Counted from the stretch's first letter, positions 9,966 through 19,720 are shown. The stretch is 32,801 nt of DNA from Mesorhizobium sp. LSHC420B00 (GCF_000503055.1 NZ_AYVY01000009.1:99205-132005), one strand, 5' to 3'. Numbers and translations are program-made. Notes: a model not told the origin generated them from the letters alone.

Positions 9966-10595
9966 TCATGCGCTCAGCCGTTTCAGTTTCTCAGCCGGCA
10001 TGATCGGATAGACCTCGCCTTTGGAACGGACGGCAAACATCGTCTTGCCGCCGATGTCGATCTCTTCGCCGTGCTCGACCAGCTCGTACATCACTGGCCG
10101 CGCCACCAGCGCTTCCAGCCGCCCGCGCACCAGCACATAGGGCTTCAGGCCACCTGTCTCGTCCTCGTCGACGAATCGCAGCGGATGCTCCGCCCCAGCC
10201 TCGACCACATCGCCGACATTGGTACGAAAGGTGATGATTTGCCCGTCGCCGGCGCCCGACACATCCATCTCGACGGCGATGAAGGGCGCGTCGGCGACGC
10301 GGATGCCGACCTTTTCCACCGGCGTCACCAGATAGGTCTTGCCGTCGTCGTCCTTGCGCAGCACCGAGGAGAAAAGCTGCACCAGCGGCATCCGGCCGAT
10401 CGGCGTTCCCAGATAGAACCAGGTGCCGTCCTGCTTGATCTCCATGTCGAGATCGCCGCAAAATGCCGGATTCCAGCGTTCCACCGGCGCCGGCCCCTTG
10501 CCGGCGCGCGTCGCGCGCGAGACCAGCGCCTCTAGCCCACGCGCCTCGGTCGCGGCCGTCAGGCTCTCTTCACGATGCTCGGCGGCTTCTGTCAT
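9966..10595 (-). CDS. DUF1285 family protein
   Basis: A 209-residue soluble protein matching DUF1285 proteins as I know them: a core of WNPAFCGDLDMEIKQDGTWF, then GTPIGRMPLVQLFSSVLRKDDDGKTYLVTPVEK, ending in a beta-rich half. Function is unknown. It is the first gene of the operon with the Nudix hydrolase and cca, an arrangement seen in other rhizobia as I recall. ATG 10595 is taken as start; GTG 10601, two codons upstream, is equally possible, and neither has a strong ribosome site. It is divergent from moxR across 145 bases. Confidence 0.85.
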   Translation of the reverse strand: MTEAAEHREESLTAATEARGLEALVSRATRAGKGPAPVERWNPAFCGDLDMEIKQDGTWFYLGTPIGRMPLVQLFSSVLRKDDDGKTYLVTPVEKVGIRVADAPFIAVEMDVSGAGDGQIITFRTNVGDVVEAGAEHPLRFVDEDETGGLKPYVLVRGRLEALVARPVMYELVEHGEEIDIGGKTMFAVRSKGEVYPIMPAEKLKRLSA

Positions 10596-10740
10596 GGTCA
10601 CGAAATAGTCACTGTTGTTCCGCTTGTCAGCCTAAGTCTGTGATTTAAGTTCTTTGCAGGCGCCATGCGAGGCCGAATCGCGGCATTCTGCGGCCCCCAA
10701 GGTGCCAAGCGGTATTTCCAACCAGAAGGATCGATGCTGC

Positions 10741-11744
<1,004 letters not shown>

Positions 11745-11745
<1 letters not shown>

Positions 11746-12659
11746 TGGCGCGCATCGGTGAAGCGCAGGCACCGACAGCGACGCGCGATGCGCTCGCCAG
11801 AGGCCGGTTGCGGGCTTCCCTGGTGCCGGACCTGCTGGTCGAGGCGCGCCGCATCGTCAACACGGTGATTGCCGGCTGGCATGGCCGTCGCAAGCGCGGC
11901 ATCGGCGAGAATTTTTGGCAGTTCCGGCCCTATGTCGAAGGCGATTCCTCGCGCATCGACTGGCGCCGCTCGGCGCGCGACGACCACACCTATGTCCGCG
12001 ACCGCGAATGGGAGGCCGCCCATACGGTGTGGCTGTGGGCCGACCCCTCGCCTTCCATGCTCTACAAATCGACCGGAGCCAGCGTTTCCAAGGAGTCGCG
12101 CGCTCTGGTGATGGCGCTGGCCATGGCCGAGCTTTTGTCGCGCAGCGGCGAGCGCATTGCCTGGCCGGGCCTGACCGACCCGTTCACCGCCCGCAATGGC
12201 GCCGAGCGCATCGCGGCGCAACTGATGCACGCCGCCGACCTGCCGGCAAAGCCCGACCTGTCCGGCATCCGCCGCTTCTGCGACATCGTCATCGTCAGCG
12301 ATTTCCTCGACCCGGTTGAGGACACCATAGCCTGGCTGGACGTGCTCGCCCGCCACGGCGTGCGCGCCCATCTGATCGAGGTCGCCGATCCGGCCGAGGA
12401 AAGCTTCCCCTATGCGGGGCGCACCGAATTCACCGATCCTGAGACCGGCGACAAGCTGACCGCCGGCCGCGCCGAAATGCTGGGCGAAGAATATCGCCTG
12501 CTTTATGCCGCCCGCCGCCAGGAACTGGCCGCGTGGTGCAAACGGCTTGGCTGGAGCTTTACCGTCAATCATACCGACCGCCTTGCCTCCGAGGCGCTGG
12601 TGCGCATCCACATGGCGATGACCGCCGAGGGCGCCTTTGCCGGGAGGGCTCGCGCATGA
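11745..12659 (+). CDS. DUF58 domain protein (MoxR partner)
   Basis: A 304-residue protein of the DUF58 family that always accompanies MoxR. It shows the diagnostic GRRKRGIGENFWQFRPY, then GDSSRIDWRRSARDDHTYVRDRE, followed by a vWA-like fold with DPSPSM (DxSxS type) at about residues 101-106. It has no transmembrane segment and is likely cytosolic, meeting MoxR at the membrane complex. Its start overlaps the moxR stop by one base, and its own TGA overlaps the next gene's ATG (ATGA), so the three are coupled. Confidence 0.92.
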
Positions 12660-15478
12660 GTTGGCTGCCGCTCTCCTTCGGGGCGCCGATGGTGCTGTGG
12701 GGCCTGCTGGCGCTGCCGGTGATCTGGTGGCTTCTGCGGCTGACCCCGCCCAGGCCGCAAACCGAGGTGTTTCCGCCGCTCAGGATTCTCGCCCGCGTGC
12801 TGAGGCGCGAAGAAACGCCGCAGCAGAGCCCGTGGTGGCTGACGTTGCTCAGGCTGCTGATGGCCGCGCTTATCGTGGCAGCACTTGCCGAGCCCGTCTT
12901 CAACCCGCGCGAAAAGCTGCCGGCCGAGGGCGCTGCCCTGGCGCTGGTGATCGACAATGACTGGGCAAGTGCCGCCGACTGGGGTAAGCGCGTCGCCACC
13001 GCCGAGCGGCTGATCGCCGATGCCAATTCGAACGGTGTGCCGGTGCTCATCGCTTTCACCGCCGAGAAGCCGAATGCCGAGATCGGTCCCTTCGATGCCG
13101 CTGCCGCGCTCAACCGGCTGCGCGCGGCAAAGCCGCGCCCGATCCCGACCGACCGCCCCGCCGTCTATGCCCGCGTCGCATCAGCCCTGGAGTCGCTGCC
13201 GGGCACCAGCGTTGCCGTGCTCGCCGATGGCCTGGCGGCGCAAGGCGACGAAGCCGCCTTCAACACGCTGTTGTCGAAGAACGCAGCACGCGTCGTCTGG
13301 GCCGTCTCCGACCGACTGTCGCTGACCGGCCTGACCGGCGCCGATAACCAGGTCGACGGCTTCGCCCTGACCGCCATCCGCGCACCGGGCGATCCGGCAC
13401 CTGCACAGGTGACGGCCGGCGCCTTCGACGACAAGGGCCGCCGCATCGCCGACGCGACGCTGACCTTTGCCCCGGGCATAACCACCGCCACCGCCACGAT
13501 GGCGGTGCCGTTCGAACTCCGCAACGACTTCGCCTACATCGCGCTCGATGGCGAACGCCAGGCCGGTGCCGTCCGCGTGCTCGATGAGAGCTCGAAACGC
13601 CGCCGCGTCGGGCTGCTGTCGCAGGCCGAGGCCGACCAGGCGCAACCGCTGCTGTCGCCGCTCTACTACATCCGCCGCGCCCTGCAGCCCTTCGCCGATC
13701 TCGTCGAGCCGTCCAGCGTCGATCTCGCCGATGCCATCCCGCAACTGCTCGATCAGAAACCGGCGATGATCGTCATGGCCGATGTCGGCACCATTCCGGA
13801 ACAGGCCCGGGAAAGGCTGGTCGACTGGGTCGACAAGGGCGGCACGCTGGTGCGTTTTGCCGGTTCGCGGCTCGCCGCTGCCGGCAATGACGACGACCTG
13901 CTGCCGGTCCGGCTCCGCACAGGCGAGCGCTCGCTGGGCGGCGCGCTGTCATGGACGGCGCCGCAGCCGGTCACCGAATTCCCGAAAACCGGCCCCTTCG
14001 CCGACCTCGCGCCGCCCACCGAGGTCACCGTCACCAGGCAGGTGCTGGCCGAACCGACGCCCGATATCGTCGAGCGCACCTGGGCCACCCTTGCCGACGG
14101 TACGCCGCTGGTGACCGGGATGAAGAAGGACAAGGGTACGCTCGTGCTGTTCCACGTCACCCCCGAGGCGACATGGTCCAACCTGCCGATCTCCGGCAGC
14201 TTCGTCGAGATGCTGCGGCGCATCGTGCAACTGTCGCGCAACCAGGGAGCGGCGGTCGCCAATGCCGAAGCCGCCGCCACGTCGCTGGCACCTTATCGCA
14301 TGATCGCCGCCGACGGCACGCTGGTGCCGCCGACGCCGGACGCCAGGCCGCTGGTGCCCGGCGCCGGCCCGCTGCCGGTGACGCTGGAAAACCCGCCCGG
14401 CCTCTACGGCTCCGAGACGGGGGTATTCGCTCACAATCTGCTCGGTGGCGACAGCGCATTCACGCCGCTGGCCCGGCCTGAGATCACCGTGCCGGTCACC
14501 ACCGTCCAGTATGCCTTCGACGAGCAGCGCAACCTCAAAGGTCCGCTTGTCACGGCCACCCTGGTGCTGATGGTGCTCGACACGCTTGCCGTATTCTGGA
14601 TGGGCGGCCTGTTGTCGCGCCGCCCGCGCCGTCCCGGTGCTGCGGCGACGGCAGCCGTCCTGCTGATTGCGCTCGGCGCCTTGATTGGCCACGCGGACGT
14701 CGCGCGTGCCGACGACGCCAAACCGGGAGATACGGAGGCGATCGGGGACATTTCAAAGACCCGGATCGCCTATGTGCTGACCGGCGAGCCGGGTGTCGAC
14801 TCGATCAGCCGCGCCGGGCTCGAAGGCCTGACCCGCTTTCTCATCGAAAAAACCGCGCTCGAACCCGGAGCACCGGCCGGCGTCGACATCTCGAAGGACG
14901 AACTGTCCTTCTACCCGCTGATCTACTGGCCGATCGATCCCGCCGCCCCGATGCCGAGCGAGGCCGCCATCGCCCGTATCGACGCCTATATGCAGCAGGG
15001 CGGAACGGTCTTGTTCGACACCCGCGACCAGTTCGCCAACGGCATTGGTGCGGATTCGACCAGCCCCGCAACGGAGCGGCTGCGCGACATCCTCGGCAAC
15101 CTCAACGTGCCACCGCTGGAACCGGTGCCTTCGGACCACGTGCTGACCAAATCCTTCTACATCCTTCCAGAGTTTCCCGGCCGCTTTGCCGGCAGCCCGC
15201 TTTGGGTCGAGGCATCGCTCGAAGCCAGCAACACCGAGCACCGCCCGGTGCGCACCGGCGACGGCGTTTCCCCGATCATGATCACCGCCAATGATTTCGC
15301 CGGCGCCTGGGCGGTCGACGAGAATGGCGACCCGCTATTGCCGACCGTGCCGTCGGATCCGATGCAGCGCATCTATGCGCTGCGCGCCGGCGTCAACATC
15401 ATGATGTACATGCTGACCGGCAACTACAAATCCGACCAGGTGCACGTCCCGGTGCTGCTCGAACGGCTGGGGCAATAG
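12656..15478 (+). CDS. BatA-like / DUF4159 membrane protein
   Basis: A 940-residue inner-membrane protein. The N-terminus is the BatA-type double transmembrane region (about 5-26 and 60-80), followed by a vWA-like domain that opens VIDNDWAS, so the DxSxS metal site is degenerate. Two more hydrophobic segments lie near 630-652 and 662-683; the second looks like an internal signal peptide ending HADVARADD. After it comes a DUF4159 domain (about 700-940) with ELSFYPLIYWPI. DUF4159 is therefore probably periplasmic. The start is ATG 12656, overlapping the DUF58 stop; the frame back to 12533 is a shadow of DUF58. The role in the MoxR complex is inferred from the operon. Confidence 0.9.
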   Translation: MSWLPLSFGAPMVLWGLLALPVIWWLLRLTPPRPQTEVFPPLRILARVLRREETPQQSPWWLTLLRLLMAALIVAALAEPVFNPREKLPAEGAALALVIDNDWASAADWGKRVATAERLIADANSNGVPVLIAFTAEKPNAEIGPFDAAAALNRLRAAKPRPIPTDRPAVYARVASALESLPGTSVAVLADGLAAQGDEAAFNTLLSKNAARVVWAVSDRLSLTGLTGADNQVDGFALTAIRAPGDPAPAQVTAGAFDDKGRRIADATLTFAPGITTATATMAVPFELRNDFAYIALDGERQAGAVRVLDESSKRRRVGLLSQAEADQAQPLLSPLYYIRRALQPFADLVEPSSVDLADAIPQLLDQKPAMIVMADVGTIPEQARERLVDWVDKGGTLVRFAGSRLAAAGNDDDLLPVRLRTGERSLGGALSWTAPQPVTEFPKTGPFADLAPPTEVTVTRQVLAEPTPDIVERTWATLADGTPLVTGMKKDKGTLVLFHVTPEATWSNLPISGSFVEMLRRIVQLSRNQGAAVANAEAAATSLAPYRMIAADGTLVPPTPDARPLVPGAGPLPVTLENPPGLYGSETGVFAHNLLGGDSAFTPLARPEITVPVTTVQYAFDEQRNLKGPLVTATLVLMVLDTLAVFWMGGLLSRRPRRPGAAATAAVLLIALGALIGHADVARADDAKPGDTEAIGDISKTRIAYVLTGEPGVDSISRAGLEGLTRFLIEKTALEPGAPAGVDISKDELSFYPLIYWPIDPAAPMPSEAAIARIDAYMQQGGTVLFDTRDQFANGIGADSTSPATERLRDILGNLNVPPLEPVPSDHVLTKSFYILPEFPGRFAGSPLWVEASLEASNTEHRPVRTGDGVSPIMITANDFAGAWAVDENGDPLLPTVPSDPMQRIYALRAGVNIMMYMLTGNYKSDQVHVPVLLERLGQ

Positions 15479-15481
15479 ACC

Positions 15482-17569
15482 ATGAATTGGTCGCTCGCCT
15501 TCGAACCGCTCATCACTTGGCCGCTGCTCGCCGTGGTTCTGTTGCCGCTGCTGCTGCTGGCGCTGGTCGGCCTTTGGTTTCGCCAGCGCGGCGCGATCTT
15601 CCGCCTGGCAGCCCTGATTGCGCTGGCTGCGGCGTTGCTCAATCCGGTATTCCTCGACGAAGAGCGCGAGCCGCTGAAAAGTATCGTCGCCGTCGTCGTC
15701 GATCGCAGCCAGAGCCAGGATATAGGCGACCGCACCAAGCAGACCGACGCGGCCTTGGCCGGGCTTCAGCAGCGTCTCGGCCGCTTCAAGCAGTTCGACG
15801 TCCGTGTCGTCGAAGCCGGCAAGTCCGAAGCCGCCGACGAGCGCACCGAGACGCGGTTGTTTTCCTCGCTCGAAAATGCTTTCCGAGACGTGCCGCCGTC
15901 GCGCATTGGCGGCGCCATCATGATCACCGACGGCGAGGTGCATGACGCGCCGCTTGGCGCACCCGACTTCAATGCCCCTCTGCATGCGCTGATTACCGGC
16001 AACGACCATGAAAAGGACCGTCGCATCCGCTTCGAGAATGCGCCGCGCTTCGGCCTCGTCGGCAAGCCGCTCGACATGACCTATCGCGTCATCGCCACCA
16101 ACAACGAAACCGGCCCGGTCGATGTCCGCGTATCGGTCAACGGCGAGCAGGTATCGGTCGAGCACGCCAACATCGGCCAGGCGATGCCGCTGCAGGTGAC
16201 CATTCCCAGCGCCGGGCGCAACATCGTCGAACTCGCCATCGACCACGAACCGGGCGAACTCACCGATACCAACAACCGCGCCATCGCGCTGATCGACGGC
16301 ATCCGCGAAAATCTGCGCGTGCTGCTCGTGTCCGGCGAACCACATGCCGGCGAGCGCACCTGGCGCAATTTGCTGAAATCCGACGCTTCGGTCGACCTCG
16401 TGCACTTCACCATCCTGCGCCCACCGGAAAAGCAGGACGGCACGCCGATCAACGAGTTGTCGCTGATCGCCTTCCCGACACGCGAGCTGTTCGTCGAGAA
16501 GATCAAGGATTTCGACCTGATCATCTTCGACCGCTATCAGCACCGCGACGTGCTGCCGATCCTCTATTACGACTACATTTCCGAATATGTCGAAAAAGGC
16601 GGCGCGCTGCTAATCGCGGCAGGCCCCGAATATGCCGGCGAAAGCTCGATCGCCCGCACGCCGCTGATGTCGGCGCTGCCGGCAATGCCGACCGGCGAGG
16701 TCATCGACAAGGCCTTCTACCCACGTCTCACCGATACCGGCCAGCGCCATCCGGTCACGCGCGGGCTCGACGGCTCCGCAACCGAGCCGCCGCACTGGAG
16801 CCGCTGGTTCCGCACCATCGGCGTCGAGAACCCCGAGGGCGAGGTGGTGATGAAGGGCGCCGACAACCGGCCGCTGCTGCTGCTCGACCGCAAGGGCGAA
16901 GGCCGCGTCGGCATGCTTTTGTCCGATCAGGGCTGGCTATGGGCGCGCGGCTTCGAGGGCGGCGGCCCGCATGTCCAGCTCTACCGACGCATCGCCCACT
17001 GGCTGATGAAGGAGCCCGAACTCGAGGAGGAGCGGCTGACCGCCGACGGCCGCGGCATGGTGCTTGAAATTCGCCGCCAGACGATGAGCGACGACCCCGG
17101 CCCGGCGCAGGTCATCACGCCGTCCGGCAAGGCACTGATCGTCAGGCTCGAGAAATCCGAGCCAGGCGTCTTCCTCGGCAGCGTCGAGACCAGCGAAATC
17201 GGTCTCTATCAGGTCGGCAATGGCGACCTGACGGCATTGGCCCATGTCGGGCCTGTCAACGCGCCGGAATTCACCGACGTCGTCTCCACCGAGAACCGGC
17301 TGAAACCGCCGGCTGAGGCAACCGGCGGCAGCGTTCGCCGGCTGGCGCCGGCCTCGGCGATTGGCAATCTCACCAGCACTGTCACGCTGCCCTCCATCGT
17401 CCCGGTTCGTGCCTCGGGCGCTGCCTCCGGCAACGACTGGATCGGCCTGCGCACCACCGACGACAGCGTGCTCAAGGCCGTCTCGCGCGTGCCGCTGTTC
17501 GGCGGCTTCCTCGGCCTCGGCCTGCTGCTTCTGGCGATGGGCTCGATGTGGTACCGCGAAGGACGGTAG
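15482..17569 (+). CDS. Membrane protein with vWA-like and amidotransferase-like folds
   Basis: A 695-residue protein starting 3 bases after the DUF4159 gene's stop. It has two N-terminal transmembrane helices (about 12-31 and 38-56), a vWA-like segment with an intact DRSQS (DxSxS) site near residue 74, an Ig-like middle, and a class-I-glutamine-amidotransferase-like fold (about 280-400). No catalytic Cys is evident there. A C-terminal helix (about 672-690) closes it. Such proteins are the usual fourth member of alphaproteobacterial moxR operons. The intact metal site here and the degenerate one in its neighbour suggest division of labour; that is inference. A convergent hairpin-like repeat follows. 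Confidence 0.88.
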   Translation: MNWSLAFEPLITWPLLAVVLLPLLLLALVGLWFRQRGAIFRLAALIALAAALLNPVFLDEEREPLKSIVAVVVDRSQSQDIGDRTKQTDAALAGLQQRLGRFKQFDVRVVEAGKSEAADERTETRLFSSLENAFRDVPPSRIGGAIMITDGEVHDAPLGAPDFNAPLHALITGNDHEKDRRIRFENAPRFGLVGKPLDMTYRVIATNNETGPVDVRVSVNGEQVSVEHANIGQAMPLQVTIPSAGRNIVELAIDHEPGELTDTNNRAIALIDGIRENLRVLLVSGEPHAGERTWRNLLKSDASVDLVHFTILRPPEKQDGTPINELSLIAFPTRELFVEKIKDFDLIIFDRYQHRDVLPILYYDYISEYVEKGGALLIAAGPEYAGESSIARTPLMSALPAMPTGEVIDKAFYPRLTDTGQRHPVTRGLDGSATEPPHWSRWFRTIGVENPEGEVVMKGADNRPLLLLDRKGEGRVGMLLSDQGWLWARGFEGGGPHVQLYRRIAHWLMKEPELEEERLTADGRGMVLEIRRQTMSDDPGPAQVITPSGKALIVRLEKSEPGVFLGSVETSEIGLYQVGNGDLTALAHVGPVNAPEFTDVVSTENRLKPPAEATGGSVRRLAPASAIGNLTSTVTLPSIVPVRASGAASGNDWIGLRTTDDSVLKAVSRVPLFGGFLGLGLLLLAMGSMWYREGR

Positions 17570-17576
17570 TTCCCTT

Positions 17577-17603
17577 CTCTCTCCCTGCAAACGGGGCGAG
17601 GGA
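17577..17603. repeat. Degenerate palindromic GC-rich repeat between convergent genes
   Basis: CTCTCCCTGCAAACGGGGCG and the following AGGGA form an imperfect palindrome around TGCAAAC. The pattern (CTCTCCC, short loop, GGGG-GAG) resembles the hairpin core of the repeats flanking the DUF559 gene at the right end. It could act as a two-way terminator between the membrane-protein gene and clpS. Confidence 0.4.
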
Positions 17604-17609
17604 GGAGCT

Positions 17610-17951
17610 CTATTCCTCCGGCTCCGTCGTGAACATCAGCGGGTAGCCCTTAGCCTTGCCGGCATCGGTTGCCCGCGCCGCCTTGGTCTCGGCGACATCC
17701 CTGGTGAAGACGGCGACGACACAGACGCCGCGCCGGTGAGCGGTGATCATAACCCTATGTGCCTGGTCTTCACTGAGCTTGAACTCGGCCTTGAGCACCG
17801 TCACGACGAATTCGCGCGGCGTGAAGTCGTCATTGACCAGGATGACCTTGTAGAGCTTCGGCCGTTCGACCTTCGGCTTCGTGCTGGTACGGGGTTTTGT
17901 CGTGATTTCAGGCATTGGACCGGCAATTGCGTACGACAGCTTTGCGGTCAT
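17610..17951 (-). CDS. clpS: ATP-dependent Clp protease adaptor ClpS
   Basis: A 113-residue adaptor that delivers N-degron substrates to ClpAP. The core is typical: RPKLYKVILVNDDFTPREFV, with the ND motif that grips the substrate N-terminus, then MITAHRRGVCVVAVFTRDVAETKA and a C-terminal PLMFTTEPEE. A short Pro/Lys-rich N-terminal tail is normal for the family. Two starts are possible: ATG 17951, or ATG 17915 giving 101 residues (MPEITTKP). Neither has a good ribosome site. clpA is not adjacent in this window. Confidence 0.93.
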   Translation of the reverse strand: MTAKLSYAIAGPMPEITTKPRTSTKPKVERPKLYKVILVNDDFTPREFVVTVLKAEFKLSEDQAHRVMITAHRRGVCVVAVFTRDVAETKAARATDAGKAKGYPLMFTTEPEE

Positions 17952-18109
17952 TTTGACATGGGCAAAAGCGGTCGTCCATTCAACCGCGCGCGATCGGCTT
18001 CCCGGCGAGCGCAGTTCACAAATCCATGCCTATGTGGGAACTGCCGTTTGGCGTTCAACCGGCGGTGTGGGCCGGGACCGGCCGTACTGTCTGCACGCCA
18101 ACAAAAGAT

Positions 18110-18142
18110 GACCGCTCCAGGCAAATCGCAACTGGAGCGGTC
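18110..18142 (-). terminator. Terminator downstream of the small Lys/Ala-rich secreted protein
   Basis: A perfect 11-bp stem, GACCGCTCCAG / CTGGAGCGGTC, with an 11-base loop. Read leftward it is followed by ATCTTTTGTT, a usable T tract. It lies 28 bases past the stop of the gene at 18171-18386 and upstream of clpS. The rest of 17952-18170 shows nothing else. Confidence 0.7.
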
Positions 18143-18170
18143 TTCTCATACGGCAGAAGATGTCGCTTGA

Positions 18171-18386
18171 TCAGGCCTTCGGAGCTGCCTTGACCGCGTG
18201 CTTCTTGTGCTTCTTGACGGTCTTCTTGGCAGCGACCTTCTTCACGGCCTTGGCCGGCGCAGCGGTCGTTGTTGTCGTCGCAGCCGGGGTGGTGGTCGCG
18301 GCATTGGCGCTGCTGGCGCCGAGAACCGGCATCGAGAGGGCCAGCGCGATGGCGAGACCGAGGGCGGAGAGGAGGGACTTTTTCAT
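18171..18386 (-). CDS. Small exported Lys/Ala-rich protein
   Basis: A 71-residue protein with a clear signal peptide (MKKSLLSALGLAIALALSMP, cleavage probably after SSANA). The mature part is low-complexity: a Thr/Ala/Pro run (ATTTPAATTTTTAAPA), then a histone-H1-like basic tail (KKVAAKKTVKKHKKHAVK). AAGGAAG with 7 bases of spacing supports the start. The mature part is about 49 residues and very basic, so it may bind the envelope, polyanions or nucleic acid; no function is established. It follows the next exported protein by 36 bases, probably in one transcript, and ends in a strong terminator. Confidence 0.75.
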   Translation of the reverse strand: MKKSLLSALGLAIALALSMPVLGASSANAATTTPAATTTTTAAPAKAVKKVAAKKTVKKHKKHAVKAAPKA

Positions 18387-18422
18387 GGCTTCACTTCCTT
18401 TTTGTGCAGATCGGATTGAGTG

Positions 18423-18767
18423 TCACTGAACGGGATCGATCGGTGTCACTCCAAGCAGCTTCAAAGCGTTCGCGAGCATCCGGATTCCCTGTGCCTGTTT
18501 CTTGTTGGCGCAGAACCGGTTTCCCTTTCTTTGAAGTGCTTTCGCCGCGGTGACCTGCGTTGCCGCGGCATGGGTTTCGAGGGCTTCGTCAAACTGGCGG
18601 TTCAGATCGATGCAACGCTCGCTGCGGGTGGTCGCCACCTTTGCATCGGCCGCCTTTGAATTGGCCGCCTTTGCATCGGCCAGCTTTGCATCGGCATGTT
18701 CGACCGCAGCCGTGACGAGCGAAATGGAAAGCAACGCACCCATCAGACTGATCGAGAACCTTTGCAT
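18423..18767 (-). CDS. Small exported protein with pentapeptide repeats
   Basis: A 114-residue frame from ATG 18767. A signal peptide (MQRFSISLMGALLSISLVTA) precedes a low-complexity stretch of four Ala/Asp/Lys-rich pentapeptides (ADAKL, ADAKA, ANSKA, ADAKV), encoded by a 15-bp tandem repeat. A helical part follows with two Cys residues (SERCIDLN, NRFCANKK). No family is recognised. The frame extends upstream to 18929 but those residues do not look coding and would bury the signal peptide. It lies beside the small Lys-rich exported protein, both divergent from a two-component system that may control them (inference). Confidence 0.7.
   Translation of the reverse strand: MQRFSISLMGALLSISLVTAAVEHADAKLADAKAANSKAADAKVATTRSERCIDLNRQFDEALETHAAATQVTAAKALQRKGNRFCANKKQAQGIRMLANALKLLGVTPIDPVQ
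18639..18698. repeat. 15-bp tandem repeat, four units, inside the exported-protein gene
   Basis: Four head-to-tail units of about CTTTGCATCGGCCGC: 18639-18653, 18654-18668, 18669-18683 and 18684-18698. The second and fourth units are the most diverged. The unit is a multiple of 3, so copy-number change would lengthen or shorten the protein without a frameshift. Confidence 0.8.
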
Positions 18768-18873
18768 TGGTCTGTCCGTAATCCCGTAACGCGTGTCGCA
18801 GCCGATGACCCGACCGCCACGGCACCACTTATGCCTTTGATTTTTTTCGGCAGTTTTTCCGGATTGTAGAATT

Positions 18874-18895
18874 TTGTTTCTGGATTGTTTCTGGG
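18874..18895. promoter_or_regulatory. Tandem 11-bp direct repeat, candidate response-regulator site
   Basis: TTGTTTCTGGA and TTGTTTCTGGG stand head to tail. GGATTGT also occurs at 18861-18867 and 18882-18888, 21 bases apart, on the same face of the helix. OmpR/PhoB-type regulators bind direct repeats with about this period. The site is in the divergent gap between the exported-protein gene and the OmpR-type regulator. Confidence 0.4.
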
Positions 18896-19003
18896 CGGCC
18901 GGATCAAGCCGCCGATCTCCACTGGCCAACTTATGGCCTGAATTCTATCGTCTGGCTGACGGCCGAAGCACCGCTTGGGCGATCCACAAATGACAGGTTT
19001 CCT

Positions 19004-19720
19004 GTGAAATCCGACCCCCACATACTGATCGTCGACGACGACAAGGGCATTCGCGACCTGCTTCAGGAATTTTTCCAGAAGCGAGGGCTGCATACATCGG
19101 TCGCCGCCGACGGCACCGAGATGGAGACCGTGCTGCGCCGCGCCCAGGTCGACCTGATCGTTCTGGACGTCATGCTGCCCGGCAAGAGCGGCCTGGAGCT
19201 CTGCCGCGAGTTGCGCGCCAATTATTCGACACCGATCATCATGCTGACCGCGGTCACCGAGACCACCGACCGCGTCGTCGGCCTGGAGATGGGCGCCGAC
19301 GACTACGTGCCGAAACCCTTCGATCCGCGCGAGCTGCTCGCACGCATTCGTGCCGTCTTGAGGCGTAATGGCACCGCCGAACCACGACGTGCCGCTTCGC
19401 GGCAGATCTACCATTTCGCCGGCTGGACGATGGACTGTTCGCGCCGCCGGTTGATGGCGCCCGGCGACGTCAGGATCGAGCTGACGATGGCCGAATTCAA
19501 TCTGCTGCAGACCTTCGTCAAGAGCGCGCAGCGCGTACTGAGCCGCGAGCAGCTCATCGAGCTGTCCGGCGGCGACAGCGGCTACAGCTTCGACCGCAGC
19601 GTCGACATTCTGGTCAGCCGGCTGCGGCGCAAGATGGAGGACGACCCGAAAACGCCGAAGCTGATCCTGACGGTGCGCAGCGGCGGCTATCAGTTCCTGC
19701 CTGAGACGACCTCCGAATGA
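19004..19720 (+). CDS. OmpR-family two-component response regulator
   Basis: A 238-residue DNA-binding regulator. The receiver domain has the acidic pocket VDDDKG, phospho-acceptor Asp55 (LIVLDVMLPG), Thr82 and Lys104 (YVPKPFDP). The C-terminal winged helix (about 135-235) shows IELTMAEFNLLQTFV and the recognition part SFDRSVDILVSRLRRKMEDDP, then VRSGGYQF. The start is GTG 19004; no ATG in frame is closer. Its stop overlaps the start of the kinase gene (ATGA), so the two are coupled. The signal and regulon are unknown; two small exported proteins lie divergently upstream. Confidence 0.93.
   Translation: MKSDPHILIVDDDKGIRDLLQEFFQKRGLHTSVAADGTEMETVLRRAQVDLIVLDVMLPGKSGLELCRELRANYSTPIIMLTAVTETTDRVVGLEMGADDYVPKPFDPRELLARIRAVLRRNGTAEPRRAASRQIYHFAGWTMDCSRRRLMAPGDVRIELTMAEFNLLQTFVKSAQRVLSREQLIELSGGDSGYSFDRSVDILVSRLRRKMEDDPKTPKLILTVRSGGYQFLPETTSE

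Noticed and set aside
12533..12655. N-terminal extension of the DUF4159 protein
   Set aside because: It lies inside the DUF58 gene in another frame and lacks the hydrophobic BatA-type start, which begins at ATG 12656.
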